A stretch of DNA of 64,000 bases from Bacillota bacterium (GTDB taxonomy: Bacteria; Bacillota; Clostridia; Lachnospirales; Cellulosilyticaceae). Shown here one piece after another: positions 16,240 to 25,183 of the stretch (position 1 is its first letter; each line of letters starts with the position of its first letter). The stretch is taken from the NCBI GenBank assembly GCA_023393125.1, contig JAEWMQ010000041.1, positions 69,433-133,432 on the forward strand. Direction: 5' to 3'. A program made the translations under genes and the position numbers. Under the pieces are notes generated by a model, which made no database searches, was not told the DNA's origin, and saw only the letters and a list, made by a program, of their open reading frames with translations.

Positions 16240-16302
16240 AACTTACTTGAAAAACGTATAATCTACATATGACTATATCATAATATTAAGAGTTATTAAT
16301 GT

Positions 16303-16332
16303 TTGGAATAATAAAGTATTATATGCTATAAT
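16303..16332 (+). promoter_or_regulatory. Promoter of M18 aminopeptidase gene
   Basis: TTGGAA (16303-16308), 18 bp, then TATGCTATAAT (16322-16332), an extended -10. Confidence 0.6.
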
Positions 16333-16358
16333 AAAGCAAAATCTAAAGGAGGAAAAAT

Positions 16359-17765
16359 ATGTCAGACACAAAATTAACACTAAAAAAAGAATACAAAAAC
16401 ACATGGGAAACTTACTCTAAAGAAGATTTAGAAAAGCTGTTTGCATATGCAGAACGCTATAGAAAATTCATTTCATATAATAAAACAGAAAGAGAATGCA
16501 TTAGAGACTTAGTAAAGAAGGCAGAGGCAGCAGGTTATCAAGATATACAAGCATGTATTAAATCTGGTAAAAAGTTAGTGAGTGGTGATAAAGTTTATGC
16601 TAATTATAAGGACAAGACCCTTATTTTATTTTGCATAGGTGAAAAACCATTAACAGAGGGACTTAACCTTCTTGGAGCACATTTAGATTCGCCACGTTTA
16701 GATTTGAAACCTAATCCACTTTATGAAGATACAGATTTTGCAATGCTTAAAACACACTATTATGGTGGTGTTAAAAAGTACCAATGGGTTGCCATGCCTT
16801 TAGCAATCCATGGTGTAGTTGCTAAAAAAGATGGGAGCATTGTCAATCTCAATATAGGAGAAGATGAAAAAGATCCTGTTGTAGGGATTTCAGACTTACT
16901 CATCCACTTAGCTAATGAGCAAATGCAAAAGAAACTCAGTGAAGCCATTAAAGGAGAAGACCTTAACATTTGTCTAGGAAGTATTCCATTACAAGGAGAA
17001 GAAAAAGATAAAGTAAAGGCCAATATTTTAAAGCTACTTTATGAAAAATATGGTATAGTTGAAGAAGACCTTGTGTCAGCTGAGATTGAGATTGTTCCAG
17101 CAGGTGCTGCAAGAGATTATGGTCTTGACCGCAGTATGATTATAGGGTATGGTCAAGATGACCGCGTTTGTGGTTATGCATCTTTTGAAGCACAGTTAGA
17201 AGTAGAAAAACCAGTGAAAACAACAGCCACTGTCCTTGTAGATAAAGAAGAAATAGGAAGTGTAGGTGCATCAGGTATGCAATCTCATTTCTTTGAAAAT
17301 ATGGTTGCAGAATTGCTTAATTTAACAGGGGACTACTCTAGCTTACTTTTAAAGAGAACATTAGCGAGTTCAAAAATGCTTTCTTCTGATGTAACAGCAG
17401 GTTATGATCCTAATCATCCAAGTGTATTAGAAAAAAACAACGCTGCTTACTTTGGGAAGGGTGTTGTTTTTATGAAATACACAGGTGCAAGAGGAAAATC
17501 AGGCTCTAACGAAGCAAATGCTGAATTTGTAGCAGAATTACGCCGTATCATGGAAGAAAATAATGTAACTTGGCAAACAGCAGAGCTTGGTCGTATTGAC
17601 CTTGGTGGTGGTGGTACCATCGCATATATTCTTGCTAATTATGGTATGGATGTTATCGATTGTGGTGTACCAGTTCATAGCATGCATGCACCATGGGAAA
17701 TTACGAGCAAAGCTGACTTATATGAAATGAGAAAAGCTTATGTAGCTTTCCTTAAAAATGCTTAA
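16359..17765 (+). CDS. M18 family metallo-aminopeptidase
   Basis: 468 aa, the normal length for bacterial M18 (aspartyl aminopeptidase-like) enzymes. Metal-binding and catalytic motifs are seen in order: GAHLDSPRLDLKP (His and catalytic Asp), GQDDRVCGYASFEA, DKEEIGSVGASG, SSDVTAGYDPNHP and the C-terminal VPVHSMHAPWE. It should remove N-terminal residues from peptides in the cytoplasm using two zinc or cobalt ions. The ribosome site AAGGAGG is normal. It is followed 18 bp later by a cyclophilin gene and may be cotranscribed with it, which would pair peptide turnover with proline isomerisation only by position. Confidence 0.9.
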   Translation: MSDTKLTLKKEYKNTWETYSKEDLEKLFAYAERYRKFISYNKTERECIRDLVKKAEAAGYQDIQACIKSGKKLVSGDKVYANYKDKTLILFCIGEKPLTEGLNLLGAHLDSPRLDLKPNPLYEDTDFAMLKTHYYGGVKKYQWVAMPLAIHGVVAKKDGSIVNLNIGEDEKDPVVGISDLLIHLANEQMQKKLSEAIKGEDLNICLGSIPLQGEEKDKVKANILKLLYEKYGIVEEDLVSAEIEIVPAGAARDYGLDRSMIIGYGQDDRVCGYASFEAQLEVEKPVKTTATVLVDKEEIGSVGASGMQSHFFENMVAELLNLTGDYSSLLLKRTLASSKMLSSDVTAGYDPNHPSVLEKNNAAYFGKGVVFMKYTGARGKSGSNEANAEFVAELRRIMEENNVTWQTAELGRIDLGGGGTIAYILANYGMDVIDCGVPVHSMHAPWEITSKADLYEMRKAYVAFLKNA

Positions 17766-17783
17766 ACATAAAGGAGATATAAA

Positions 17784-18308
17784 ATGGAAAATAAAAATCC
17801 AATTGTAACGATTACTATGGATGATGATAGCCAAATCATCTTAGAACTTTATCCAGAGGTAGCACCAGAGTCTGTTAAAAACTTTATTTCTCTTGTAGAA
17901 AAAGGTTTTTATAATGGTTTAACTTTCCACCGTATTATTCCAGGATTTATGATTCAAGGTGGATGTCCTGAAGGTACAGGTACAGGTGGCCCAGGTTATC
18001 GTATTAAAGGTGAATTTGCACAAAATGGTGTGAAAAATGATTTGAAACATACACGTGGTGTACTTTCTATGGCACGTAGTATGATGCCAGATTCAGCTGG
18101 ATCACAATTCTTTATTATGCATGCAGATTCTCCTCATTTAGATGGTCAGTATGCTGCATTTGGTAAAGTAATAGAAGGAATGGATACTGTAGACTATATT
18201 GCTAATGTGGGTACAGACTTTAGTGATAGGCCTGTTGTACCAGTAAGAATGAAAACAGTAACAGTTGATACAAAAGGTGAAGTTTACGAAGGGCCTAACA
18301 AACTTTAA
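17784..18308 (+). CDS. Cytosolic cyclophilin-type peptidyl-prolyl isomerase
   Basis: 174 aa, the size of a single cyclophilin domain. Typical motifs are FHRIIPGFMIQGG (with the catalytic Arg), GVLSMARSMMPDSAGSQFFI, and HLDGQYAAFGKVIEGMD. It isomerises Xaa-Pro bonds during folding. With no signal peptide it should act in the cytoplasm. It is the likely second gene of the M18 aminopeptidase operon, with AAAGGAGAT before the start. A second, membrane-anchored cyclophilin lies at 18968. Confidence 0.93.
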   Translation: MENKNPIVTITMDDDSQIILELYPEVAPESVKNFISLVEKGFYNGLTFHRIIPGFMIQGGCPEGTGTGGPGYRIKGEFAQNGVKNDLKHTRGVLSMARSMMPDSAGSQFFIMHADSPHLDGQYAAFGKVIEGMDTVDYIANVGTDFSDRPVVPVRMKTVTVDTKGEVYEGPNKL

Positions 18309-18351
18309 AAAGTATAGAAGCCAAATAAATGGGTACAATGAAAAAGAGTTG

Positions 18352-18381
18352 TTGGTAAATAATTGTAACCTATGCTATAAT
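18352..18381 (+). promoter_or_regulatory. Promoter of DUF1292 gene
   Basis: TTGGTA (18352-18357), 18 bp, then TATGCTATAAT (18371-18381). The extended -10 is identical to that of the M18 gene. Confidence 0.6.
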
Positions 18382-18416
18382 AATACAAGTAATTATTCCT
18401 AAGGAGGAACTATAAC

Positions 18417-18782
18417 ATGGAAGAAAATAAAAACTGTGGATGTGGCTGTGGCTGCGGACATGAAGAAGAAAATACAAATGGATGTGGCTGTGGTCACGAT
18501 CATGATGAAGAAGAAACACTCATCTATGTTACTTTCGAAGATGAAGATCAAGAAGTAGCTTGCAACGTACTTAGTATTTTTGAGTGTGATGGTAGAGAAT
18601 ATATCGCTCTTGCACCAAAAGAAGAAGTAGAAAATGCAGAAGAAGCAGAAGTTCTTTTCTATCGTTTTTCAGAAAATGGAGAAGATGTTCAGCTTGATGA
18701 TATTGAAACAGATGAAGAATGGGAAAAAGTGGCATCAATATTTGATGAAGAATTCTTTGGACCATTTGATGACGAAGAATAA
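18417..18782 (+). CDS. DUF1292 protein with Cys/Gly/His-rich N-terminus
   Basis: 121 aa. From about residue 37 it is a DUF1292 domain (LIYVTFEDEDQEVACNVLSI and ALAPKEEVENAEEAEVLFYR), a small acidic protein of unknown function widespread in Firmicutes. The first 32 residues are unusual: CGCGCGCGHE followed by CGCGHDHDEEE. This gives seven Cys and several His and Glu residues that could hold soft metal ions, in the manner of metal-storage or metallochaperone tails. Metal binding is inference. The gene has its own promoter and a strong terminator, and is therefore monocistronic. Confidence 0.85.
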   Translation: MEENKNCGCGCGCGHEEENTNGCGCGHDHDEEETLIYVTFEDEDQEVACNVLSIFECDGREYIALAPKEEVENAEEAEVLFYRFSENGEDVQLDDIETDEEWEKVASIFDEEFFGPFDDEE

Positions 18783-18786
18783 TAGG

Positions 18787-18813
18787 AAACAGGGCTTTGG
18801 CCCTGTTTTTTAT
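18787..18813 (+). terminator. Terminator after DUF1292 gene
   Basis: A 9-bp GC-rich stem (aaacagggc and gccctgttt, 18787-18795 and 18800-18808) with a 4-nt loop and T-run. Confidence 0.9.
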
Positions 18814-18967
18814 TGCTATGTCTGATGGAACTAGGAGACGAGAATTGTCAATAGAAGTTGCATATTATCTTGTAAAAGGATAATGGGATTACTAAGCACT
18901 AGAAAAGTGGCATAAAAAAGAAAGAAAATATACATACTTATAAAAAATAAAATAAGGAAGTGAACCG

Positions 18968-19612
18968 ATGAAAAAGGTTATTTTATTGATTATAGGTATA
19001 GTTGTAATGGGAGGTTTTTTTTGGGGGCTGCAAGGTAGCAATGAAGTTAATAAGAAGCAAGTCATTAACTTAAATCCTTTAGCAACAGTAAAATTAGGTA
19101 ATGGACAAACTTTTAAAATAGAGCTTTATCCTGATCAAGCGCCTAATACGGTGAATAACTTTATTGCACTTGTAAATAGTAATTATTATAATAATCTAAC
19201 CTTCAATAAAATGATACCAGATTATATAGTACAAACAGGAGATAGAATAGGTGATGGAACAGGATTTCCAGGGTACTTTATTCGAAGTGAATGTAGTGAC
19301 AATGGCTATGAGAACAACATATCTTTAGAGGAAGGTACAGTCTGTATGTCTCGTGGACAAAAGTATAATACAGAAGGGTCACAATTTTTCATTTTGCTTA
19401 GTCCTAGAAGGGATTTAGAAGGAAAATATACGGCATTTGGAAAAGTTATAGAGGGTTTAGAGTTTTTAAAGGAAATAAGTAGAGTAGTTCCAGATGAATT
19501 GGTACAACGAGAAGAAGGAATAGAAATAAGTCGTATTGAAGTAAATACTTTTGGTAAACCTTATGAGGAGCCACAAGTACTTTCATTAGCTGAAGTACGT
19601 GAACTACCCTAA
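18968..19612 (+). CDS. Membrane-anchored cyclophilin-type peptidyl-prolyl isomerase
   Basis: 214 aa. Residues 2-22 (KKVILLIIGIVVMGGFFWGL) form one hydrophobic segment without a lipobox cysteine. The protein is therefore probably anchored with its isomerase domain outside the membrane. The cyclophilin domain covers residues 35-195: VKLGNGQTFKIELYPDQAP, MIPDYIVQTGD, GTVCMSRGQKYNTEGSQFF and YTAFGKVIEGLEFL. The catalytic Arg of FHRxIPGF is replaced (FNKMIPDY), so isomerase activity may be reduced. AAGGAAGTG lies before the start. It probably assists folding of exported proteins, as inferred from its location. Confidence 0.85.
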   Translation: MKKVILLIIGIVVMGGFFWGLQGSNEVNKKQVINLNPLATVKLGNGQTFKIELYPDQAPNTVNNFIALVNSNYYNNLTFNKMIPDYIVQTGDRIGDGTGFPGYFIRSECSDNGYENNISLEEGTVCMSRGQKYNTEGSQFFILLSPRRDLEGKYTAFGKVIEGLEFLKEISRVVPDELVQREEGIEISRIEVNTFGKPYEEPQVLSLAEVRELP

Positions 19613-19656
19613 GAGAATTTAAGAATATACTCAAAGACTAGGGTATTATTTAAAAC

Positions 19657-19685
19657 TTGACAATAGGTCAGCTTTTATTTACAGT
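19657..19685 (+). promoter_or_regulatory. Promoter of topoisomerase operon
   Basis: TTGACA (19657-19662), 17 bp, then TACAGT (19680-19685), about 30 bp before the first topoisomerase codon. Confidence 0.45.
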
Positions 19686-19718
19686 TATAAGATGAGATTA
19701 TGTATATAGGTGATTAAA

Positions 19719-21686
19719 ATGAGAGAAAAAACATATGATAACCAAAGCATATCTGCCCTTAAAGGAGCAGATCGTGTTAGATTACGTCCGGGTGTTATTT
19801 TTGGTTCAGATGGTATAGAGGGGTGTCAACATTCTGTATTTGAGATTCTAGCAAACTCTATTGATGAATTTAAAGAAGGCTACGGACACACAATTAAGGT
19901 AACCTTGCACGCTGATCACTCTATCACGATTGAGGATTTTGGTAGAGGGATCCCAGTTGATTATAATGAAGCAGAAGCACGTTATAACTGGGAACTTGTT
20001 TTTTGTGAGCTTTATGCAGGGGGGAAATACAATAATAATGAAGGGGACAACTATGAGTTTAGTTTAGGTCTTAATGGACTGGGAAGTTGTGCGACACAGT
20101 ATAGTTCGGAATTCATGGATGTAGAAGTTAAACGTGACGGCTATATCTATAATCTTCACTTTGAAAAAGGCGAAAATATTGGGGGACTTAGAAAAACAAA
20201 AGCAGAGTATAAGCAAACAGGTAGTAAAATTCATTGGAAGCCTGACAGAGATGTTTTTACAGATGTGAATGTTTCTTCTGAGTATTTTCATGATGTCTTA
20301 AAAAGACAAGCAGTCGTTAATAAAAATCTAGAGTTTGTTTTTACAGATGAAATTAAGGATGAAAAACATGTCTATCTTTATGAAGATGGTATTTTAGGCT
20401 ATGCAAAAGAGATTGCAGAAGAGAAGAATTTTACAGATGTAGTATTTACTGAGCAAGAAACAAAAGGAAGAGACCGTGAAGATAGACCAGAATATAAATT
20501 AAAGTTCCAAATTGCTTTTTGTTTTTGTAATGAGAAAAATTTACTAGAGTATTATCATAACTCAAGCTACTTAGAGTACGGTGGTTCACCAGATAAGGCG
20601 ATTAAGAATGCTTTTGTTTATGCCATTGACCAATATCTCAAAAATGAGAATCTTTATAATAAAGATGAGAAAAAAATTACTTTTGTAGATATACAAGATA
20701 GCCTTATTTTAATTTCGAACTCTTTTTCAACTGTAACGAGTTATGAAAATCAAACCAAAAAAGCAATCACCAATAAATTTATACAAGAAGCGATTCAAGA
20801 ATATCTAAAAGAGTTTCTTTATATTTATTTTATTGAAAATAAAGATGCAGCAATAGGCATTGCTAAGCAAGTGCTAGTTAATAAACGTAGCCGTGAGAAG
20901 GCAGAGCGCACACGTATTAATGTGCGTAAACAGTTAAGCGGTAGTATTGATATTGGCAATCGTATTAAAAAGTTTGTAGATTGTCGTACAAAGGATGTAA
21001 CAAGGCGTGAACTTTATATTGTAGAAGGGGATTCAGCATTAGGTTCTTGTAAGTTAGGAAGAGATGCGGAATTTCAAGGGATTATGCCAGTAAGAGGGAA
21101 GATCCTGAATTGTTTAAAGGCAGATTATGATAAGATTTTTAAAAGTGATATTATCGTAGATTTATTAAAGGTTTTAGGATGTGGTATTGAAATCACCTCC
21201 AAACACAATAAAGATTTGCATACTTTTGACCTTAATAATTTACGTTGGAATAAAGTCATTATTTGTACGGATGCCGATGTAGACGGTTATCAAATTCGTA
21301 CCTTGATTTTAACCATGCTGTATGCTTTAGTACCTACGCTTATTAAAGAAGGGCGTGTTTTCATAGCAGAAACACCTCTTTACGAAATTAATACTAAAGA
21401 TAAAACTTACTTTGCTTATTCGGAACATGAAAAAGCAGAAGTCTTAAGTAAAATTAAAACCAAATATACCATTCAACGTTCTAAAGGACTTGGTGAAAAT
21501 GACCCTGATATGATGTGGGAAACCACCATGTGTCCAACATCACGTCGTTTAATTCAAGTGATGCCGGAAAATGTAGAAGACACTCAAACGATGTTTGACG
21601 TTCTTTTAGGAGACGATTTAAAAGGACGTAAGCAATTTATAGCAGATGAAGGGTATCGCTACTTAGACTTAGCAGATATGAGTTAA
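19719..21686 (+). CDS. Type IIA topoisomerase subunit B (GyrB/ParE-like)
   Basis: 655 aa. The GHKL ATPase domain carries EILANSIDEFKEG, EDFGRGIPVDY and the ATP-lid glycines in FSLGLNGLGSCATQYSS. The Toprim domain has EGDSALGSCKLGRD and CTDADVDGYQIRTL. Length is close to ParE. Several motifs drift from the usual GyrB and ParE sequences, as in the second type IIA enzyme of many Lachnospirales, and the conventional gyrase is presumably elsewhere. ATG 19719 follows an AGGTGAT ribosome site; a GTG at 19710 is also possible. Its partner A subunit starts 18 bp downstream. Together they pass one DNA duplex through another with ATP; decatenation is the likely job. Confidence 0.88.
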   Translation: MREKTYDNQSISALKGADRVRLRPGVIFGSDGIEGCQHSVFEILANSIDEFKEGYGHTIKVTLHADHSITIEDFGRGIPVDYNEAEARYNWELVFCELYAGGKYNNNEGDNYEFSLGLNGLGSCATQYSSEFMDVEVKRDGYIYNLHFEKGENIGGLRKTKAEYKQTGSKIHWKPDRDVFTDVNVSSEYFHDVLKRQAVVNKNLEFVFTDEIKDEKHVYLYEDGILGYAKEIAEEKNFTDVVFTEQETKGRDREDRPEYKLKFQIAFCFCNEKNLLEYYHNSSYLEYGGSPDKAIKNAFVYAIDQYLKNENLYNKDEKKITFVDIQDSLILISNSFSTVTSYENQTKKAITNKFIQEAIQEYLKEFLYIYFIENKDAAIGIAKQVLVNKRSREKAERTRINVRKQLSGSIDIGNRIKKFVDCRTKDVTRRELYIVEGDSALGSCKLGRDAEFQGIMPVRGKILNCLKADYDKIFKSDIIVDLLKVLGCGIEITSKHNKDLHTFDLNNLRWNKVIICTDADVDGYQIRTLILTMLYALVPTLIKEGRVFIAETPLYEINTKDKTYFAYSEHEKAEVLSKIKTKYTIQRSKGLGENDPDMMWETTMCPTSRRLIQVMPENVEDTQTMFDVLLGDDLKGRKQFIADEGYRYLDLADMS

Positions 21687-21704
21687 AAGAAAGGATGACG
21701 CGTA

Positions 21705-23849
21705 ATGGACCAATATGTCATTAAGCAAAATATTACGGAAACATTAGAAAGCAATTATATGCCTTATGCCATGAGTGTTATCGTGTCTAGGGCATTACCG
21801 GAAATTGATGGTTTTAAGCCCTCCCATCGTAAATTACTTTATACGATGTATAAGATGAATTTAATAAAGGGCTTACGTACTAAATCAGCTAATATTGTAG
21901 GACAAACCATGAAACTAAATCCTCATGGTGATGCAGCTATTTATGAAACTATGGTACGTTTAACAAAAGGCTACAGTGCTTTAATGACTCCTTTTGTAGA
22001 TTCTAAAGGTAACTTCGGTAAGGTGTATTCTCGAGATATGGCTTATGCTGCAGCACGTTATACAGAAGCTAAGCTTAGTGAAATATGTATAGAAGTATTT
22101 AATGATATTGAAGAAAATGCAGTTGACTTTATTGATAACTATGATGGAACACTCAAAGAACCTGTTTTATTACCAACACGCTTTCCTAATATTTTAGTCA
22201 ATCCGAATCAAGGGATTGCTGTTGGGATGGCAAGTAATTTCTGTTCCTTTAATTTGAAGGAAGTCTGTAATGCAACCATTGCCTATCTTAAAAATGAAGA
22301 TGCTGATATATTAGAACATATTGTAGCACCTGATTTCCCCACAGGGGGACAAATCATTTTAGATGAAGCTGAAATGAGAGAGGTTCTAGAAGCAGGGAAA
22401 GGAAGCTTTAAAGTACGTGCGAAATATAACTACATTAAAAAGGAAAATTGTATTGAAGTTATAGAGATTCCTTATACAACAACAGTAGAAGCGATTATCG
22501 ACAAAATTGAAGAGCTAGTTAAAGCAGGCAAGATTAAAGAAATTACTGACGTACGAGATGAAACAGACTTATCAGGTCTAAAATTGACCATTGATCTTAA
22601 ACGAAGTACAGATCCAGAGTTGCTGATGCAAAAGCTCTTTAAGTCAACGCCGCTAGAAGATAGTTTTAGTTGTAACTTTAATTTGCTTATTAATGGAATG
22701 CCGAAAGTACTTGGCTTTAAAGAAATTATTAAAGAGTGGTGTGAGTTTAGACAGCAATGTATTATACGTAAATATCGTTTTGCTATTGAAAAAATGGAAA
22801 AGCGCTATCATCTTTTACTAGGGCTTAAACAAATTCTTCTAGATATTGATAAGGCTATTGAAATCGTGCGTCATACAGAAAAAGAAAAAGATGTTGTACC
22901 ACGTTTAATGGCACATTTTGAAATTAGTGAAATGCAAGCTGATTATGTAGCAGAAATTAAATTACGTCACTTAAATAAACAATATATTTTAGAAACTTTA
23001 AAGGAACTAGATGAATTAGAAAAGAAAATTGCTGAATTAAAAGACATTATCGAAAGTCCTAAGAAGGTTAAAAAGGTTATTAGTGATGAACTTAAAGTGA
23101 TTCAGAAGAAATTTGGTGCTGAACGCCGAACAGAAGTCATTAAGCATACAGAAATTGTAAAGGTGAAGCATGAAGAACTCATTGAAGATTATAATGTAAA
23201 GCTATTCTTTACAGATCATCAGTACTTAAAGAAAATCACACTTGTTTCTTTAAGAAGTAGTGGTGAACAAAAGCTAAAAGAAGATGATACGATTATTCAA
23301 GAAATTGAAGCAAGTAACCGTAGTGATCTTTTACTCTTTACAAATAAAAGTAATGTTTATAAATTAAAGTTACATGAAATAGAAGATACAAAAGCTAGTC
23401 AATTTGGCGTATACTTGCCTAATTTATTGGATTTAGAAGAAGGCGAACAAATTGTAGCGATTCACAGTACAGTAGATTATACAGGATATATAGTTTTTGG
23501 GTTTAGCACAGGTAAAGTAGCTAAAGTACCAGTAGCAGCATATGAAACCAAGACAAATCGTAAAAAACTCATCAAAGCTTTTTATGGTAAAGCACCTTGT
23601 GTGGGTATTGCTTTTGTAGAAGAAGATGATGTACTTCTTTTAACAAGAGAAGATGATAAAGTAGGTGTTGTACCCGTAGCACTTTTAGAAGAGAAACAAA
23701 AACGTGATGCTAATGGCGTTCAAGCATTGAGTATTACTAAGAAAATTGGAATGAAAAAGCTTGAAAAAGCCAATGAACTCACAGAGGAGCTCAAGGTGCG
23801 ATTAGCAAAGGAATTACCAGCAACTGCTAAGTTAATAGAGAATAAATAG
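21705..23849 (+). CDS. Type IIA topoisomerase subunit A (GyrA/ParC-like)
   Basis: 714 aa. The winged-helix and tower core runs to about residue 470, with YAMSVIVSRALPEIDGFKPSHR near the start and the active-site tyrosine in AAARYTEAKLSE. A long coiled segment covers residues 365-480. The C-terminal part has only a few blade-like repeats (LLLFTNKSNVYKLKLHE, DVLLLTREDDKVGVVP). No GyrA box (QRRGGKG) is visible, which argues against negative supercoiling and for a topoisomerase IV-like role. It is shorter than GyrA (about 820 aa). It is translated from the same operon as the B subunit. Confidence 0.88.
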   Translation: MDQYVIKQNITETLESNYMPYAMSVIVSRALPEIDGFKPSHRKLLYTMYKMNLIKGLRTKSANIVGQTMKLNPHGDAAIYETMVRLTKGYSALMTPFVDSKGNFGKVYSRDMAYAAARYTEAKLSEICIEVFNDIEENAVDFIDNYDGTLKEPVLLPTRFPNILVNPNQGIAVGMASNFCSFNLKEVCNATIAYLKNEDADILEHIVAPDFPTGGQIILDEAEMREVLEAGKGSFKVRAKYNYIKKENCIEVIEIPYTTTVEAIIDKIEELVKAGKIKEITDVRDETDLSGLKLTIDLKRSTDPELLMQKLFKSTPLEDSFSCNFNLLINGMPKVLGFKEIIKEWCEFRQQCIIRKYRFAIEKMEKRYHLLLGLKQILLDIDKAIEIVRHTEKEKDVVPRLMAHFEISEMQADYVAEIKLRHLNKQYILETLKELDELEKKIAELKDIIESPKKVKKVISDELKVIQKKFGAERRTEVIKHTEIVKVKHEELIEDYNVKLFFTDHQYLKKITLVSLRSSGEQKLKEDDTIIQEIEASNRSDLLLFTNKSNVYKLKLHEIEDTKASQFGVYLPNLLDLEEGEQIVAIHSTVDYTGYIVFGFSTGKVAKVPVAAYETKTNRKKLIKAFYGKAPCVGIAFVEEDDVLLLTREDDKVGVVPVALLEEKQKRDANGVQALSITKKIGMKKLEKANELTEELKVRLAKELPATAKLIENK

Positions 23850-23902
23850 AAATAGAAGCATTAATAAAGCAATATTAATGAAGATGAAATGAGGGGAATG
23901 AA

Positions 23903-24697
23903 ATGAGAGCAAGTGTGAAAGCTGCAAAGCGTATTATTATTAAAATAGGTACATCATCTTTAACTCATGAAAATGGAAAAGTTGATTTGAATAAGATGGA
24001 GAAGCTAGCTCGTGTTTTAACAGATTTAAATAACTCAGGGAAAGAAATTGTTTTAGTTTCTTCAGGAGCTATTGGAGCTGGGATGCAGCGTATTGGTCGT
24101 AGTAAAAGGCCAGAAGACTTACCTTTGAAGCAAGCTACAGCAGCTATCGGACAAGCTATCCTTATGAAAATGTATCAAAAGTTCTTCGATGAATATAATC
24201 AAGTGATTGCACAAATACTACTGACAAAAGATGTTATTGAAGATCCTATTAAGAATAATAATGCTAAAAATACATTTGAAACATTATTAGATTTGGGTGT
24301 TATCCCTATTGTTAATGAAAACGACTGTATTTCTACAGCTCAAATTGAAGGCTATCGCTTTGGAGATAATGATACCTTATCAGCTACAGTTGCAGAACTC
24401 ATTCATGCAGACCTTTTAATTTTACTCACAGATATTGAGGGGCTTTACACAGCTAATCCAAAAGAAGATGCAGATGCCACTCTTATTCCGCAGGTAGATG
24501 ACATTACAGAGGAAATAAAAGGATTGGCTGGAGGTTCAGGCTCACATCTAGGAACAGGTGGTATGATTACTAAAATTATGGCAGCTGAAATAGCCAAAGC
24601 TTGTGGAACTGAAACGATTGTGGCTTCTGGTGAAAATATTGAAATTTTAAGAGACATATTAGGTGGAGAAGCCATAGGAACTTGGTTTACTGCTTAA
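23903..24697 (+). CDS. proB: Glutamate 5-kinase
   Basis: 264 aa, the short form lacking the C-terminal PUA domain. The amino-acid kinase fold is clear: IIIKIGTSSLTHENGK, VLVSSGAIGAGMQRIG, VIPIVNENDCIST, FGDNDTLSATVAEL and GTGGMITKIMAAEIAKACG. It phosphorylates glutamate as the first step of proline synthesis. proA and proC, which usually adjoin it, are not in the window. It is followed 21 bp later by a DUF896 gene. GAGGGGAATG precedes the start. Confidence 0.93.
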   Translation: MRASVKAAKRIIIKIGTSSLTHENGKVDLNKMEKLARVLTDLNNSGKEIVLVSSGAIGAGMQRIGRSKRPEDLPLKQATAAIGQAILMKMYQKFFDEYNQVIAQILLTKDVIEDPIKNNNAKNTFETLLDLGVIPIVNENDCISTAQIEGYRFGDNDTLSATVAELIHADLLILLTDIEGLYTANPKEDADATLIPQVDDITEEIKGLAGGSGSHLGTGGMITKIMAAEIAKACGTETIVASGENIEILRDILGGEAIGTWFTA

Positions 24698-24718
24698 TGC
24701 AAGAAAGGAATTGAAGCG

Positions 24719-24943
24719 ATGCAAATGGATGAACTTATTAAGGAAATTAACGCCTTAGCACATAAAAAGAAAACAGAAGGCTTAACAGCTGAGGAGCAAA
24801 TTAGACAGGATCACTTACGTCAGCAATACTTAGCCATTTTTAGAGGTAATTTTAAAAGTCAATTAGAGCATACCAAGATTAAAACGCCAGATGGAAAATT
24901 ACATCCTTTAAAATATATGCCAAGTGATAAAAAGCCTCATTAG
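24719..24943 (+). CDS. DUF896 (YnzC-like) small protein
   Basis: 74 aa. The motif MDELIKEINALAHKKKTEGL followed by LTAEEQIRQDHLRQQYLAIF and FKSQLEHTKI is diagnostic for the DUF896 family of two-helix proteins. YnzC of Bacillus is a small helical-hairpin protein of unclear role, linked to the SOS-regulated yneA region. AAAGGAA lies 8 nt before the start. It is probably cotranscribed with proB. The sequence looks complete and shows no membrane segment. Confidence 0.9.
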   Translation: MQMDELIKEINALAHKKKTEGLTAEEQIRQDHLRQQYLAIFRGNFKSQLEHTKIKTPDGKLHPLKYMPSDKKPH

Positions 24944-24998
24944 TAACCAAAGTAATGAGGGCATGAAATAGCGATGGGCTCATGTCCCATCGCTATTT
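24935..24998 (+). terminator. Tandem hairpins after DUF896 gene
   Basis: An 8-bp stem spans the stop codon (24935-24942 with 24953-24960). A 13-bp GC-rich stem follows (24966-24978 with 24986-24998). The T-tail is short, so termination is likely but imperfect. Confidence 0.65.
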
Positions 24999-25084
24999 TA
25001 CGCCTAGGCACTTGAAGAAACATATTTGCCAATTAAAGTAGAGTAGTATACAATGATAAAGTGAGAAGTATGAATTAAAAAGTG

Positions 25085-25117
25085 AACTAATTAACAATTA
25101 TTTATTCTTAATTAGTT
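25085..25117. repeat. Inverted repeat upstream of ruvA
   Basis: 10-bp arms (aactaattaa and ttaattagtt, 25085-25094 and 25108-25117) about 67 bp before ruvA. The surrounding 240-bp gap contains no gene. A TATAAC at 25127-25132 could be a -10. The operator role is a guess; no LexA box was found. Confidence 0.35.
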
Positions 25118-25183
25118 GATTTACATTATAACAAAAAATGAAAGTAGAGAATCTACATAGATGATAAGGAAAAGGAGCAACCC

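Noticed and set aside
18968..19040. Lipoprotein signal on the second cyclophilin
   Set aside because: There is no cysteine after the hydrophobic segment, so a membrane anchor is the better reading.
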